Shown: one piece after another, positions 12,401-26,100 of the stretch
Numbering within the stretch: the first letter of the stretch is position 1
How the letters are laid out: each line of letters begins with the position of its first letter
Notes under the pieces: generated by a model
Seen by the model: only the letters and a program-made list of their open reading frames with translations
Database searches by the model: none
Told to the model about the DNA's origin: nothing
Position numbers and translations under genes: made by a program
Source of the DNA: Amia ocellicauda
Taxonomy: Eukaryota; Chordata; Actinopteri; Amiiformes; Amiidae
Length of the DNA stretch: 64,000 nt
Assembly: GCF_036373705.1 (NCBI RefSeq)
Contig: NC_089867.1
Coordinates: 10,999,001 to 11,063,000, forward strand
Direction: 5' to 3'

Positions 12401-15400
12401 GCGTGGTTCAGCATTTCCTGCCAGGCTGAGTCAAACTGTCTCTTGTCATCCTCCAGCAGCCTCTGCTCGGCCAGCGCAATGGTTTCCTTGGCCGCTCGCA
12501 GCACTTCTGTGGCCCTCTGGAAATCCTGAGTGGCCTTCTGTGCCTCCAACTGAGCCTGGAGGGGGTGGACAGAGAGAGAGAGAGACATCCGGTCAGGGAG
12601 GCCAAACCAGACCAGCAAGCCAGAGATTTCTCCCCTATTGTCGGCACTCTCTATCCCCATGTTCTCTGGCCCAGGTTACTCCTCAGCCTCAGGATCAACC
12701 CACGGCTGCTGTTGGCCCAACTTTCAGAGCATAGAAACCTTTTCAAATATTCATCGACGCCTTTATTTATACAAATGAGATGACATCATGTAGCGCCCCA
12801 GGGTCTCACTCACCCGCCAAAACCCGATCCAAAACATCCACCTCAGTATTCTTGTATAAACAGGACCAACCCCAGAGTCATTCCATAGGATCTTCCGGCT
12901 AATCCGGGTTGAGCGGTGACAGTGACCCCCTTCTGACCGCCATCTGTTGTTTCTGTGCTACCACATCCCCTGCAGCCTAGATACAATGTGCTGTCTACAA
13001 ACGTCAGCGTGGATTTTACCTCATGCCTCCAAGCCCTGAAATCCCGCTTTTCTCTTCACATCCTACACTAGACTGAATGAAATGTCAATCTGTCACATTG
13101 CAAAAATATGACGTTCTATGAAAATAGAACACTGTAGATTGGCATCAGTTTGCAGAATATATAAAAATATATAACAGGATTGCAGAAAAGAAAACCTGTC
13201 TTTGCCTCAATCTGGTGCCTATCCATGGATTTGATTTCACACCGCAATCTGCAGTTATCGTTAACACTTCATAAACAAATTAGTTTAATGGCTTCAGGCA
13301 TTCGTACAACCACATGAGGAAAATAAATGGTAGAAAAGGTGTTAATCTCTAGCTATGAAAATGCTAAAGTATTACACAAGCCAGAGATGTTTTGATTACT
13401 TGAAGGGCAATAACAAGACACAGCCAACAACAGCCAAAGGCCATTATTTAGCAAAACTCAGCTACACTTGCGATTTTCTCCCAATTAAATTTTGCAAGAG
13501 CTTAAATTGTTTGTTTTCTTCTGAAGGCTAAATTAAAATTGACTGGTTAACAAACTTCACTTTCGTGGGAAACATTATTTTTATTGTGAAGGGAAAACAT
13601 TTATTTACACACACCTATAGCTAGCAAGACAATGCATCATGAGGGAGACTTTTAGTACAGACTAAAAAGACAAACAAATAGTGGTCCTTATACTTCCAAA
13701 CAGAGAAGAAACACAGGAAAATCCAGGACCATAGCATAGGCCCCTCAGACATAAATCAACTTCCTGTCTAGAGGAAACTCATACTCATGCAGTGTTCTAA
13801 TATACTTTTCCCCCTTCAGCAATATAATCTTTCATTCCATTACCACCATCTTTATTTTCCCTTCAGAAGCAGTATTACATCTACATATTGACTGTTACTC
13901 CACAGTGAGGCTTCATTTGAATTTACAATCGGTTGCAATGTATCAACAGATCTGTGTGCTGCCAAGATAAGTCTAAGCACCTTGGGTGAGAGAAGATAGT
14001 GGTTACTGGAGTTTTATACCCTGTGAAGTTTCATAACAAATTTGACAATGTGGAGAAACGCGCTGTCATTACCCTCACTTCCTGCAGCTGTTCTGTTGCT
14101 TCACAGTCATTTTATCTGCAGGTACAGAGCCATGTGGGTCCAAATGGCACATTAATAACAAATATGACAAACCAAACATGACGAGTCCAAATATCAAGCC
14201 TCATTTTCAATATCCTTTGCAAATAATACTCATATTGAATTGAAGATTAGAATTTATATCTCTCCACCAGAATTAGTGTGCTTCAACATTCACACCAATC
14301 TGAAAGTGTGCAACTGCATTAATGAACACACTTCAGACAGGAAATATGGGAGAATCATCTCTAAATTTGCCTAATTCATACGCCAACAGAAGGAGATCTT
14401 TTTCACTAAGCCCTGCAGATAAGACAATGTGGATTTCACAGTTAATCTCTCACTGGTACTGCTGGATTTATGTGCACATGGAATGGTTATTATTATTTGC
14501 CAGGAGGTAGGGGGTACTCATTATTTTCAAATAAAATTCTAAGAAACATGAACCCCTTACTTTATATTCAGAAGCAAATTTCATTCATCAAGCTATGGCC
14601 TAAGGACCAGGAATCTGAGGCTTCTTACAGTCTCTGGCAAAACACAAAGGGACAAGAAGGAGATGCTATTTCCTTTGCCGCTCCACTGCCACAGTTTCCA
14701 AAAGTGCTTGTCCTCCCTGACTGGAAATCTGTTATTTATAAAATCCCTAATGTGGATGTCACCTTAATAGTAAAAGCCAGACTTTGATGAGTCACCGTGC
14801 CCATGGCGTCCATTTCAGTAACAGCAGCTTCAAAGCCGTGGTTTAGGACTCTGGCCTTCATGCTGCAGTCGCAGGTCTTCTTCTACAGATCCACATTAGC
14901 ACCTTTTTAAACTGTATCGATGGGAAGTGAGAGAAGGACTCTGTTCACGGCTGCTGAGTTGTCCGCAGTGATGGATGGCCTACTACAATTCCATTTATTT
15001 CTTTCACGGTTTCATTCTTCCCCCCAATCTTATCCAATGCAGAATTCTTTACTCTTTATCTACTTTTTTATTATATTTTTTTCTGGCATTTAACTTTAAC
15101 CAACAATAGAAAGGGAAGGTGCCCTGCTCTTTACCCACCCACTGGCCCCTTCTTTCAATAACTACCATATTTTACTGCATCAATAAAATCAAACACAAGG
15201 GGCCAGACAAATGAAGCAAAGACATTTTCTGGTGCTTCGAGTGCATTTAGGCAGCTGTTTGAAATTCAGTACTGAGAGTAGCTTGAACAGAGATGAAAGC
15301 AGACGTAACAGCTTTGTACATTTAATTCTGCCAGCTACTTCTCACCTATGATTTTGGGAGGAGATTAAAGAGACTGCATGATGCTTGTATTTCAAAATTC

Positions 15401-18400
15401 AAACCCATGCACAGAGAAAGAAATGAGATGGGGGACCTGCTAAGAGGATTGATGCCTCACTGATGTGCTGTATTCTATGCTGGCGGTGGAAATGTACCTG
15501 GATAGAGTGATGAACAGCTGTCAGAGTAGTAGCTCAGGGATACTGGGATGGAATCAGGACCAACCGAGAGAGTCAAAGCTTTGACAAGATGTGTAATCTT
15601 AAGAGCATGAAAGCATCTAGAAGCCCATTACAGTGCATCACATCAAAACCATGCCACAGGCATCCATATGTGCCTCTGGTAGCTGGAATTGTAAGCGGAG
15701 ATTGATCTACACTCAATCTTCTTCAGTGAAATTGCTTGGTTGTGGTGTGTTAAGCAGGCACACAAAGTAGACTGTGAGAAATATCATGTCTAAGGCACCC
15801 AGCCCCCCTCAGGTTGTCAAATTAAACAGGTGTTGTGCAGGACTAATTTGCTCTCCCTGTGAACTTCCCACAAAGTATTTGACAAGTATAATCCAAAAAA
15901 CTGCAGATTCCCAAGATGCACCATACTACAGGATATGAACATTCTATGTATTTATCCTGTCAAATTAATGATCAAAACACAAACACACGACTGACTAAAA
16001 AGTTTCAATATTAAATATCCCTAAATAATTGTGTTGGACTGAGACTACAAAAGAGAAAATCCTAAACACCAATGCAAGTGAATCACAATGAATTCAACAT
16101 GGCCAAATCATAGACTAGATGAATTGGCACCTTACTCCTGTAGTGTTTCCACTGTTTCTGAAGTTTTAAACATCTTCCTACATTAACCAAACAACACCAT
16201 CTCTCACATGCAAAGAAATGTGTCTACTCTTAGTTCACAGTGGAATATATGTCTGCCCTCAGTGGGCTTTCACATGAGGAAAACATGGCTGCACAAAACC
16301 AGTTTAAAAATGTAATGGAGACTCCAACTCCAGCAGGTTATTTGAAATTGTATTAAAGAAAAACCTGACAAATATTGAGAAAAATCATTTCCTTCTATTC
16401 CTTCCTTTATTAGGTACACTTAAGCAAACCTTTGTAATGTGCTATACTAAATCTTTAATTGTAAAATAACTTATAGACTTATAGATCATTTGAAACAACA
16501 AATGAAACCCATAGGGAATTTAATTTTCTTTAAATTAAACATTCAGTCAGAAGAAAGAAGGGAGGCCAACTGGCAGTGTGAGATGGGAAAAAAAGATGCT
16601 GGTAGTGACTTATTCACCTCTCATGAGGCAAGGAAAAAAGGAAAGACAGGCTTGACCCACATTTATGTTCAAGATGCACAAAAGAAAATGTCTTCATGTT
16701 TACAGTATTTGTTTATGGTAAGTACTGCTCAAGACACCGTACTTGACCTGGTATGCCCATTCTGTAGAAAAGCTGAATGTTTAATTATAGTACTGTATGA
16801 GTATAATTTAATTCTCCAGAAGTCACTCATAAAATGTGCTGTATAATGTTGTATGTACACTAGTGGAAAGCTTCAGAGCATGTTTATTTTTCACTGCTTG
16901 TGAGATTGAAGGCAAAGGTTGAAAGGCTCATGACCAGAGCAGACTGCGTACATTTCCTACGACACAATCTGCTTATAAAGACATAACAACACTCAGAAAG
17001 TTATGGGAAAATACAAGGGAATAGTACATAGCTTCCCGTGTAATCATCAAAATGCCATCTTACTTCACAGCCATTTATTACTGGAAAACACTGTTTCAGC
17101 TGTATTCTGGAGATTTATTTCTGCGAGATAACAGAAATTGCCCCCCATTTTATATTCCAAATACATTTTAAATATTAAAAAACTATGACTCAACAGTCTA
17201 CTGGTAAAACTTCAAAAATGAATCGTTGTATGCTGGGTACAAATCATGGCTAGGTATCTGCAGATCTGTGACTATACTCTCAGTGCAGTCATTTTTCACT
17301 GTACAGTAAATGGAGCACAAACCTCTCCAGTGAGCTACCTTATGAAAAATGAAAAAGTACCTATATATCAGACCTGGACAACAGTGCAAATGCTGTAACC
17401 AACCACTGGCAATGCTACACAGCATATTTAAGCAGGATCTGAAAAGGCGGGATTTAATGTTTTCTGGTTTAAGAGTCTGGAACAAAGAATTATTCAAATC
17501 AAAAGCAGCTTTGTCCGTTTCAGTTCAGACCTCTGGCACCACACTTTATGGCCTCCTCATTGTGCAATAATGTTAAGTCATGAATTTCAGAACTTGCTAA
17601 TTGTGTTACGTAATGTCCAACACTAACAGCTTGCTAATCCACAAAAACATGAGCAGGAATTCTACACTAATCTTACTAGAAACAAGCTGATAAAACCAAA
17701 CAAGTTCCAGGCACCTTACAGTTTAGCCTGATAGGAAACATCCAGATGTCAAAATAATGAGCTTCTACAGATAGCTTCAGATGAGTTTACTGTGGCACAC
17801 TGTAAAATAGTCTGGCACCAATTACCATCATAAATGACAACCCTCCGTGGTCTGGTCTGTTCAGTAAAGCTCTGGTTTCTGAGGTTACTTTCAATTAGTG
17901 TTGAGCGTTTGTTTTGTTTTTGCAACTCAAGCTCACAACAAACCAACCAAATGGGGAAAAATAAATAAAATCTTTCATCTGATGCATTCACAGTAGTATA
18001 TGCAAGCCGGAAGGTAGTGTACAAACAATGCCCTGTCTAGCCTATACCCCAGCACACTGCAGTTCTCCCATTTTATTTTTGTTTTGCGTCAAAATGTCAT
18101 TATGGAAGTAGTAACAACTGTGCATGAGAGACAGAGCTACTGCTTTGTTCCATTTTTATGGGATAAATACATTGAAATTTAAACATTTTTGCAACCTCCA
18201 AATGGGATGCATTGAGCACTATATTCTTACAGCAGGTCCACATTACTTAGCAATGCCCAAGTATTGGACAAGGACACTAGCACATCGCAAGTTCTGTCCT
18301 ATAAGGTGGTGTCTCCAGGTACATCAATGTAGCTGTCAGGGCTAAGAGCAAGGTCAAAGTTCATGTCCTTCCACACTGAAACCCTCATGGAAGTCAAAGT

Positions 18401-20090
18401 CACCATCATTCTGCCCAGAGAGGGAAGCATCAGAATAGGTAAGATTTTAATGACCTGTCATGGCCAATCTAACAAAGTAATTACTTGAGATAATGGAAAG
18501 TGCAGCGAGGCAGGCTGTAGACTAAGGCCGTGTCACACTGCATTAGCGTCATCTTTAGCGTGAGCGGCGGAGCCTCGACTGCACAAAGAGAGAGTCGTTT
18601 ATTAGAAAGCCCACCCAGTGTATTGGCCCAGTAACTCCTGACAAAACGACCATAGTCCGCCGGAGGGCCATTACCTTCACTCTCTTTACTGACGTCTTTT
18701 CCCCAAGCGGCCGATCAAATGCAATAACAAGCCTTTCGCAATCTCACTCAACACTGACGTCTCCATATCCACACTCCTGCAATGTGTGTGCCTGGCTGCG
18801 GTGACCGCACAACCCTGATCCTGTACAGCCAAAGCCCTGCAACATTTGTACCATGCTTCTTTAAAAATGTTAATGCCTAAAGACCTGGAAGCAACAGTAA
18901 TCTGAGCAATTAGGAAATACTGTTTTAAATGAAGTACTAAAAGCTCAAATGGAACACAAAAACAAAGAGGCTCTAGATGTTAAAACAGAATAATGAACCT
19001 TTCTACACAAAAGATCTCAGCAGGTTTTTTGCACATGAAAGTAACCATGTAATTAACTACCTTGTTTTTCCAGTCAATTTCAAGGTTCTTTTCCTCCAAA
19101 CAAATGTAACTTTGGAGGAAGGAAACAGAAATGTAAATGACCTAGTTAAACTTAAAGCATCTGCTTTAACTGCAGTGAAAAAAACAGTGTAATATATATT
19201 TTATGAGCAAGGAAAATTCCAGACACCTAACCATTGTCAGTGTGCTGGTAACTGTCTCAAAGTCCAACCATGAGCTGAAAAACTAGAATGTCTCCTGCAA
19301 CATCAAACCTACTTAGAGAACTGGATGGTTGCATTCAGTGCCAATTTGGGTATCAATACAGATAAACTCTCCCTCAAAAAATCTTAAACTTGAACCATGC
19401 CCACAGAATCACTTAAATGTGTAGCTTGAAGTCTATACAGTGTATATAGTTTAATAGCTTAGTTCTTTAAACAGCAGCAGTCCAAATTTTAAGTGAGCTA
19501 TTTATAATATAATATCCTATGACATTGATGTTCCTCTGTGAAGTTTTGTTTTTTGTCCATTTGTTCTTCATTCCCACTTTGGATTACAATGCACTCTCTG
19601 GTGGATGCGAATGATTTTCCCCCTTTCATTTTCATGTTGTTCAGTTATATGAAGGTGCATGAAGAGATGGCAATTTATCTTGTCTTTTAGGGCAACATAC
19701 TTCTAACCCTCCTGACAAAATTAAAACTTCATAAAGCAACACAAAACTTAACAAGGCTGTTCATACAGCACAAACAATCCCCTGCACAATTGTATTCACT
19801 AACATTAAATCTAAATGAAAAAGTAGATGTCTAGCAGTTTATGAGACTCCAGTGCATCATAGAAACCTCCAAGACTTTTGCAAGAATACCTAACAAGTGT
19901 TCCTATACAATAGAAGACTGAGCGCCTGTGGCAAAATGAATTCTCGATATATAAATTTACTCCTGATTACCGTTTTGGGTTTCCCCTATTAAATATAAAA
20001 AAGGAGCTATGCTAACCAGGAATAAAAACAAAGACACTATAAAGTATATGCTCGATTTATTAGGCTGTTCTATTCTCCATTGTGGCAAAT

Positions 20091-20147
<57 letters not shown>

Positions 20148-23100
20148 GAAAATAAAATATTAAAATGGCAATGGGCCGGAAACATTCCTAGAAGAACAGA
20201 TCAAAGATGGACAAAGGAAGCTATCAAATAGATCCGAAGAGATTATTAAAAAAAGACCTAGAAGACCACCACATAAAAGATGGGAAGATTAGGTCAACTT
20301 TGCAGGTGTGACATGGAAAATAGAAGCTGTAGATTGAAGCAATTGGAAACATCTTGGGGAGGCCTTTATCCAGCTGTGGATCACTATGGACTGATGATGA
20401 TATATACATTATCAACACGTTTTTAACCAATGTATCCTTATATTAATGGTCTCCAGATTTATATTGTGAGAAACCTTTGTCCTGTTGAGTACTGAAATCT
20501 GCCAGTAGAAGAAGAAAGAAAGAAGAAAGAAAACTTACTCTTGAATAACTACAGATAACCTGTGAATGTCTGGTATACACCCAGTAGATGGTGTTGGTTT
20601 TATTCTCAATACTAAAAAGGGATAATGACTTATGGGAATTATAGATATAAGGCTCCTCTCAGTGCATTCGCTCACTCTGAAAGGATGTCCTCCTTGCCTT
20701 CACTTCAGGCACTGATAAAGCAATTTGAAGATTCAATCACCCACTGCAGCCACACATGAACATGGTGATGTGCAACCATTTCTTCTTCTGAAACTACATA
20801 TGGGGCTGTAACACCATCAGTAAAAAGCGACTCAAGGAATCTCTTCCTGCATCAAAAAACATCAACTAAGCCGAAGGAGTCACGCTGCAGTCAAAGTGAT
20901 ACATGAGTGAAGAGAAAAGGCCTGAAAATACAGACATCATCAGATGCTGGTAGTGCCGTTTAATGATGGCAGTATGCAAACAGCAGAACCGACAGCAGTC
21001 ACAAGCTTGCAAACTCAATTTGCTGCAGAGACTGTAATGGATTATGTATTTTGGGGGGAGGGGAGAGGGGGTGGGTTCAGCTTTTGGCAGGCATGTCAGT
21101 TGGCAAGGAAGTTGGAAGGTTTAGAGCCAGGAAATCCTATTATTCCTGAAAAAGACATTGTCGTCACTTCACAACCAGAACACTGTAGCTCTCCAGATAT
21201 GAGCACATGTAGGTAAATTACATAACTTCCTTTTCTTTCCTAGTTAACAAGTTGTTCTAAAGCAGTGAGGTCCTATATGATAATATGATCTAAATAACCT
21301 AGGCTAATATTACAACCTTGAATCTAGTGCTGACTTCATTAATGGTGAGATACTTCACAGGACTGTCAAACCACAGCAGTCTGCCAAAGTATGGCTCCCT
21401 ATTATGCCACACAAGTTGAATGAACTTTGCTGGATTACCAAAATAATATTATTTAATAACAGTGACAAATCCACTTAATGTACCCATATCCCCAATCATC
21501 CCATTAATTCTTGTTGATCTAAACTACTCCTAATTATCCATATTACAGAGGTGTTTTCACTAAGCATATTCAAATGCACTCTCATTTAAATGTCAGTCTA
21601 GACTTGGGACAGCATCCAAAGTGTGAATACCCTTTACCTGTTCATTACTCGAGATAAACATAGATCAAACATTGCAGTCTCTAACTACAGCTGCTGGCGA
21701 AAAACACCCACATATTTGAGTAAAGAAGCTTTGGTACGGGAAATGAAAACACACCTATTACAGTTACTGTAAACCTATTCACGTTGACTTCAGCTACAAG
21801 GCAGTTCAAATATGTGGTAAAAAAAATGACTGGAACGCAAAGGTCTACTACTCTAATTACAGCATGAGAGCTGTTAAATAAGGCTGTTTGAATACATGGC
21901 CTTTTTAAAGCTTGCAGTAGTTTTGTTAGCAACAAAAGAAACAAAGAGCGTGGCTGTGGAAATACCTCAGTAAAGTCTTTTGTCTGTTTTTCTGCTGACA
22001 CATGTAGTGAAATGAAGCATAAGGGATATGAGCAAGTACTAACACTTAACTACCCACACACAAATAAGGCATATCACCAAATGAATGGGCTTTTGCATGA
22101 TCTAAAAACAAAAGGAAAATATACAGAAACCATCATCTTGATGTTTGCAAATAACTGCTGATGGTGTAGGTCACAGATTTCTCTCTTTGAGATCTGATTG
22201 AGAGTTTGTCAATTCTGAAGTCGAAACCTTAAAATTAATATAACAGGGCTGAAGGAATCAGATTCAACTTCTGTGGTTTGTTTTCTTGTTCATTTGAGTG
22301 CCAGAAAATGCATGCTTCCAGCTGTGTTGAAACTAAAGACCTCTAGCATTTGACAGTAATTACAATGGTATTTTAAGAAGTCAAGATTACGAAGGCACTG
22401 TTTGAAAGGCAAAATGAATAATGACCTATACTGAGATTTTAAAACAGACTTAAAATTTCACATCTTAAATGTCAACTCCATGGACCCAGTTCTAACCCTT
22501 AACAACATGACTTTGACACTTCTGAATTCACACAGCAATCTGCAGCAGGCCTTTAGGCATCAATAAATATTAAGACCATACCGAGTTGGATTTCACAGAA
22601 GTTAACCACCTGAAGTTAGTGGATTAACATTTCTATGCTTTACAACATTCAAACTGTTATCAACAGAAGAGGACCTTCTCTGTTCTCAATGGAAGATTAA
22701 ATTACTTATATATTTGGCATGTCAGGTGCTATATTGGCTGTATGTTGGCATATTGAGAGGCTGAGTTCTGTTTTTCATAAAACTGCTGTGTAACTTTTAA
22801 CAGTTTGTCTCTTGTTGCACAATGATCATGACATTGCTTTTGTTCAATGCAAGTCACTTTGGATAATACATCTGCCTAAGAAATCATTGTAATGATACCC
22901 TCAGAGCACACATACAGTGAAAACCGACATTGAAGGGGAGGAGACATGCTAATGAGAAGAATCCCTGGGGCATGACTCCTGTGCCACATGTTGAAAATAA
23001 TTAGTACATGTCTGAAGCTGTCACTTGGTAAGCCACCACATGGATGAGCCAAGTGTTCAAGAGAGACTGAAGAACAGGAGGAGTCTGAAAAGAACACACA

Positions 23101-26100
23101 TTATCATCTGGATGATTTTGATACAAGACAGCCCTAATTGGGAGCAGCTGTGGTTTTCACAACAGAGCTACTGAATGAATGACAGGGAGAGGGTGAGTCT
23201 TGATTTCCAATCAAGCCATTTCGCCTTCAGCTCATAAATAATGCATCAGACTAGCGAGCAGGACATTCTCAGAGACACACATGCATTGTCCCTGGGGAGT
23301 GAGATTAAAAAGTGGATTATTTCCACCAAAACAATTAATCAGAAGGTACTGCAATGGCCCTTCAATCCAGGAACCCCTTTGCAAACAAGGTCTCGATGGG
23401 TGACATTAAAAGAAATACAAAACATCTATCCACTTTGCACCTTGAGTAACATGGATTTTACACTCTTTTTAGTATGCTGATGAATTACTAGGTCTGTTCC
23501 TTATTCAGAATACATGCAGCAAAATGTTCTATTTAGAACAGAGCTCATTCAAATTTCATTCCAGCCCCTGAAGGACCTCCAAACTATCAGTGAACCATCC
23601 CCCCTCTCTCTCTCTCTCTCTCCCCTTTTGGATGTCAGGCAAAGAAAAACTAGTTGCTTTGTTCTAAAAAGTTGTCTTCTTTTCCGGCAGCATTCATGGC
23701 CAATGGGGACTTGATTTCTTTTTTATTTCCATCCTTCTGGGTTGCAGTCTAATTTATTATAAGATTTAAGCCCCACCCTGTAGAAAACAAGAAATTATGC
23801 AAATATACTGCAAAGGTGCACAAAAAAGGGTGCTCTCAGGTGAATCTGTGAATGATCTGGTTATGAACACAAAATCAGCATTTGAAGATCACAGGTTTCC
23901 TAGAATAAAGAACTGAAAGAGGAGTGGTAGTTTTGGCTGTAGAGTGTATAGCACTTGAAGTGAAAGCCAGTCAAACAGGCTTGCATAATAGCATTGGCCC
24001 TTCCCTCCTGGCAGTTTAAGAATGCAATATTAATTAATTGTTTATCTGTTTGGAGTTGCTAAGTCAGCCGTGGCGACCTTCCAATTACAGTATTTCCAAT
24101 TACAGCACTTTTGAGCAACTCGTAAAGATGCCCATCACTACCTCTCCACACACCTCAAGTTGCATTTTTTGTCAGGGCATAGTTATTACGCTTTTGCTGT
24201 GTTCGCACATCTCACCCTCCTAAGCAGTTCTGGACCCAAGGTCAAGGTTTTGGGCCATGGATCCCTCTTCTCTCTAGGTAACCACTAAGATCCAAGACAC
24301 ACCAAGAGGCTGATGATGAAGAACAGTGTCATGGAAAGGGTACCCCAGATGTGCAAGTGAGGAGAAGAGGAATACAATTTTGAATGTTTTTAAGTGAAAG
24401 TGGTCTCTCACCTGTCTGGCGACCCTCCTAGCTTCCCAGTATGGTTTGGAGTCTTCCACTGCTTTTCCAATCTTCTTCACCAGCTCATCCAACTTCACCG
24501 TGGCCTCCACCAGAACAGAGCGGAATTTCTGGCGAGCTTCCTGCGGATGACAACAACACCAGTTCACATCTAGACGCAATACTAGTATAAACACACTGGA
24601 TTGTGGCAACAGTGCTCCCTTTATAGCTCTGAACCCAAGACACCTTTTTGAGAATGATTTAAACAGTAACAACAACAAAAATGACATATTTGGCCAGACA
24701 ATGTTTTCTTGTTTGTTTATATTTTTCTCAAACACACTATTTCCGGGGGGGGGGGGGGGAATCTCAAAAATCCGATTATCAAGCTTTATAGATCCATAAA
24801 GTCACCAGTGTCTTCTAATTCAATTTGCTCATAACAAAGTTAGCAAGGAATGGCAAAGGAGCCCTCCAGCACAAAAATCAGGATAACAACAAAAAGACAC
24901 TAAAAAGTGACAATCAAACTTTCAGAGATTGAGCCATTACCTTATGCATTGCATTGAAGTGACACTCCAAGCTAAACATAGAAGCTTCCTATGAACTGCT
25001 AGATTTACTTGACCTCTATACTAAAACACACTAAAATGAATATGCTAAAAATGTATAATGTAGAATAATTAAAACTGGATGATATAGTTACAGAATTCAG
25101 AAATCTCCATAAAAGGTATCGTTGTGGAACAATGTTAAAATACTGCAAAATGCGCAAATATTGATGTATGGCTTTGGTTGTTTTTCAGATTAATAGAATT
25201 ACTTTATTAAATGGTAAAATGAACCAACATGAACAGCAAACACTTCCCTGCAGATCATCTTTAATTATTAAATATAACCAATTGTTAGGGCAACAATGAA
25301 CCTATTCAAGCCTTCCAAATGGAAAAAATGAATAAAAGGAACATTTAAATTATAAATATCAATGTAAAAGCCATTGTTAAACACTTGTTAAACTACCTAT
25401 CATATCATTTATTATTTACCACTAAAAGAAAACTTGTATAGGGCATACATTATTTTTCCACTGCACAATCACCTATTTGGTGTGAAGCAGCAGTTATAGA
25501 TGTATATAGAAAAAAGAGAAGCTATTATTTTGTTATTTAGTACAAGCTTTCTATTTTTAGGGTCAGTCATTTATTTAGATATCTATTTTTAGTTTTAAGC
25601 CATATGGTGGCTGTCACTAAATTAAGAGAACTGTACATATGCACCTCCCTATTTATTCATTTTGTTATTAAATAATTTGCAGGGTGCCACTTCTAAGTGG
25701 AGTCATAGTTACTGTTTAACCATAAAACTAAATCTGTTACCAGCATAAACAATTACTGGCAAACAGGACATAGATTACTTAATATTAAAACTAAAATACC
25801 ACAGCAGGCTCATTACATTTAGCACAACTTTCACAACTTTTGAAGTCAGAAGGGCATTCTTACCCTAAGATTCCTGAAATAGTGAAAACAAATTGCCAGG
25901 TTGTTTTTATGAATCAAAACTGTTGACAAGGATTTCCTGTTAAGGACACCAGTAATGTACGGGAAATAAATTAAAAGAAACAGGAATGAATGGACACACA
26001 GAGGATGTGGATTCATATTCTCACATCACACATCCTGAAATATATTGACAGCAGCAGGAGAACTTCTAAGAGTATTCAAAGGAAAGTTATAGCAAAGTCG

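Noticed and set aside
14470-14787. 105-codon frame in SH3BP5 intron 3
   Set aside because: No recognisable family and no repeat-protein hallmark; consistent with a chance frame.
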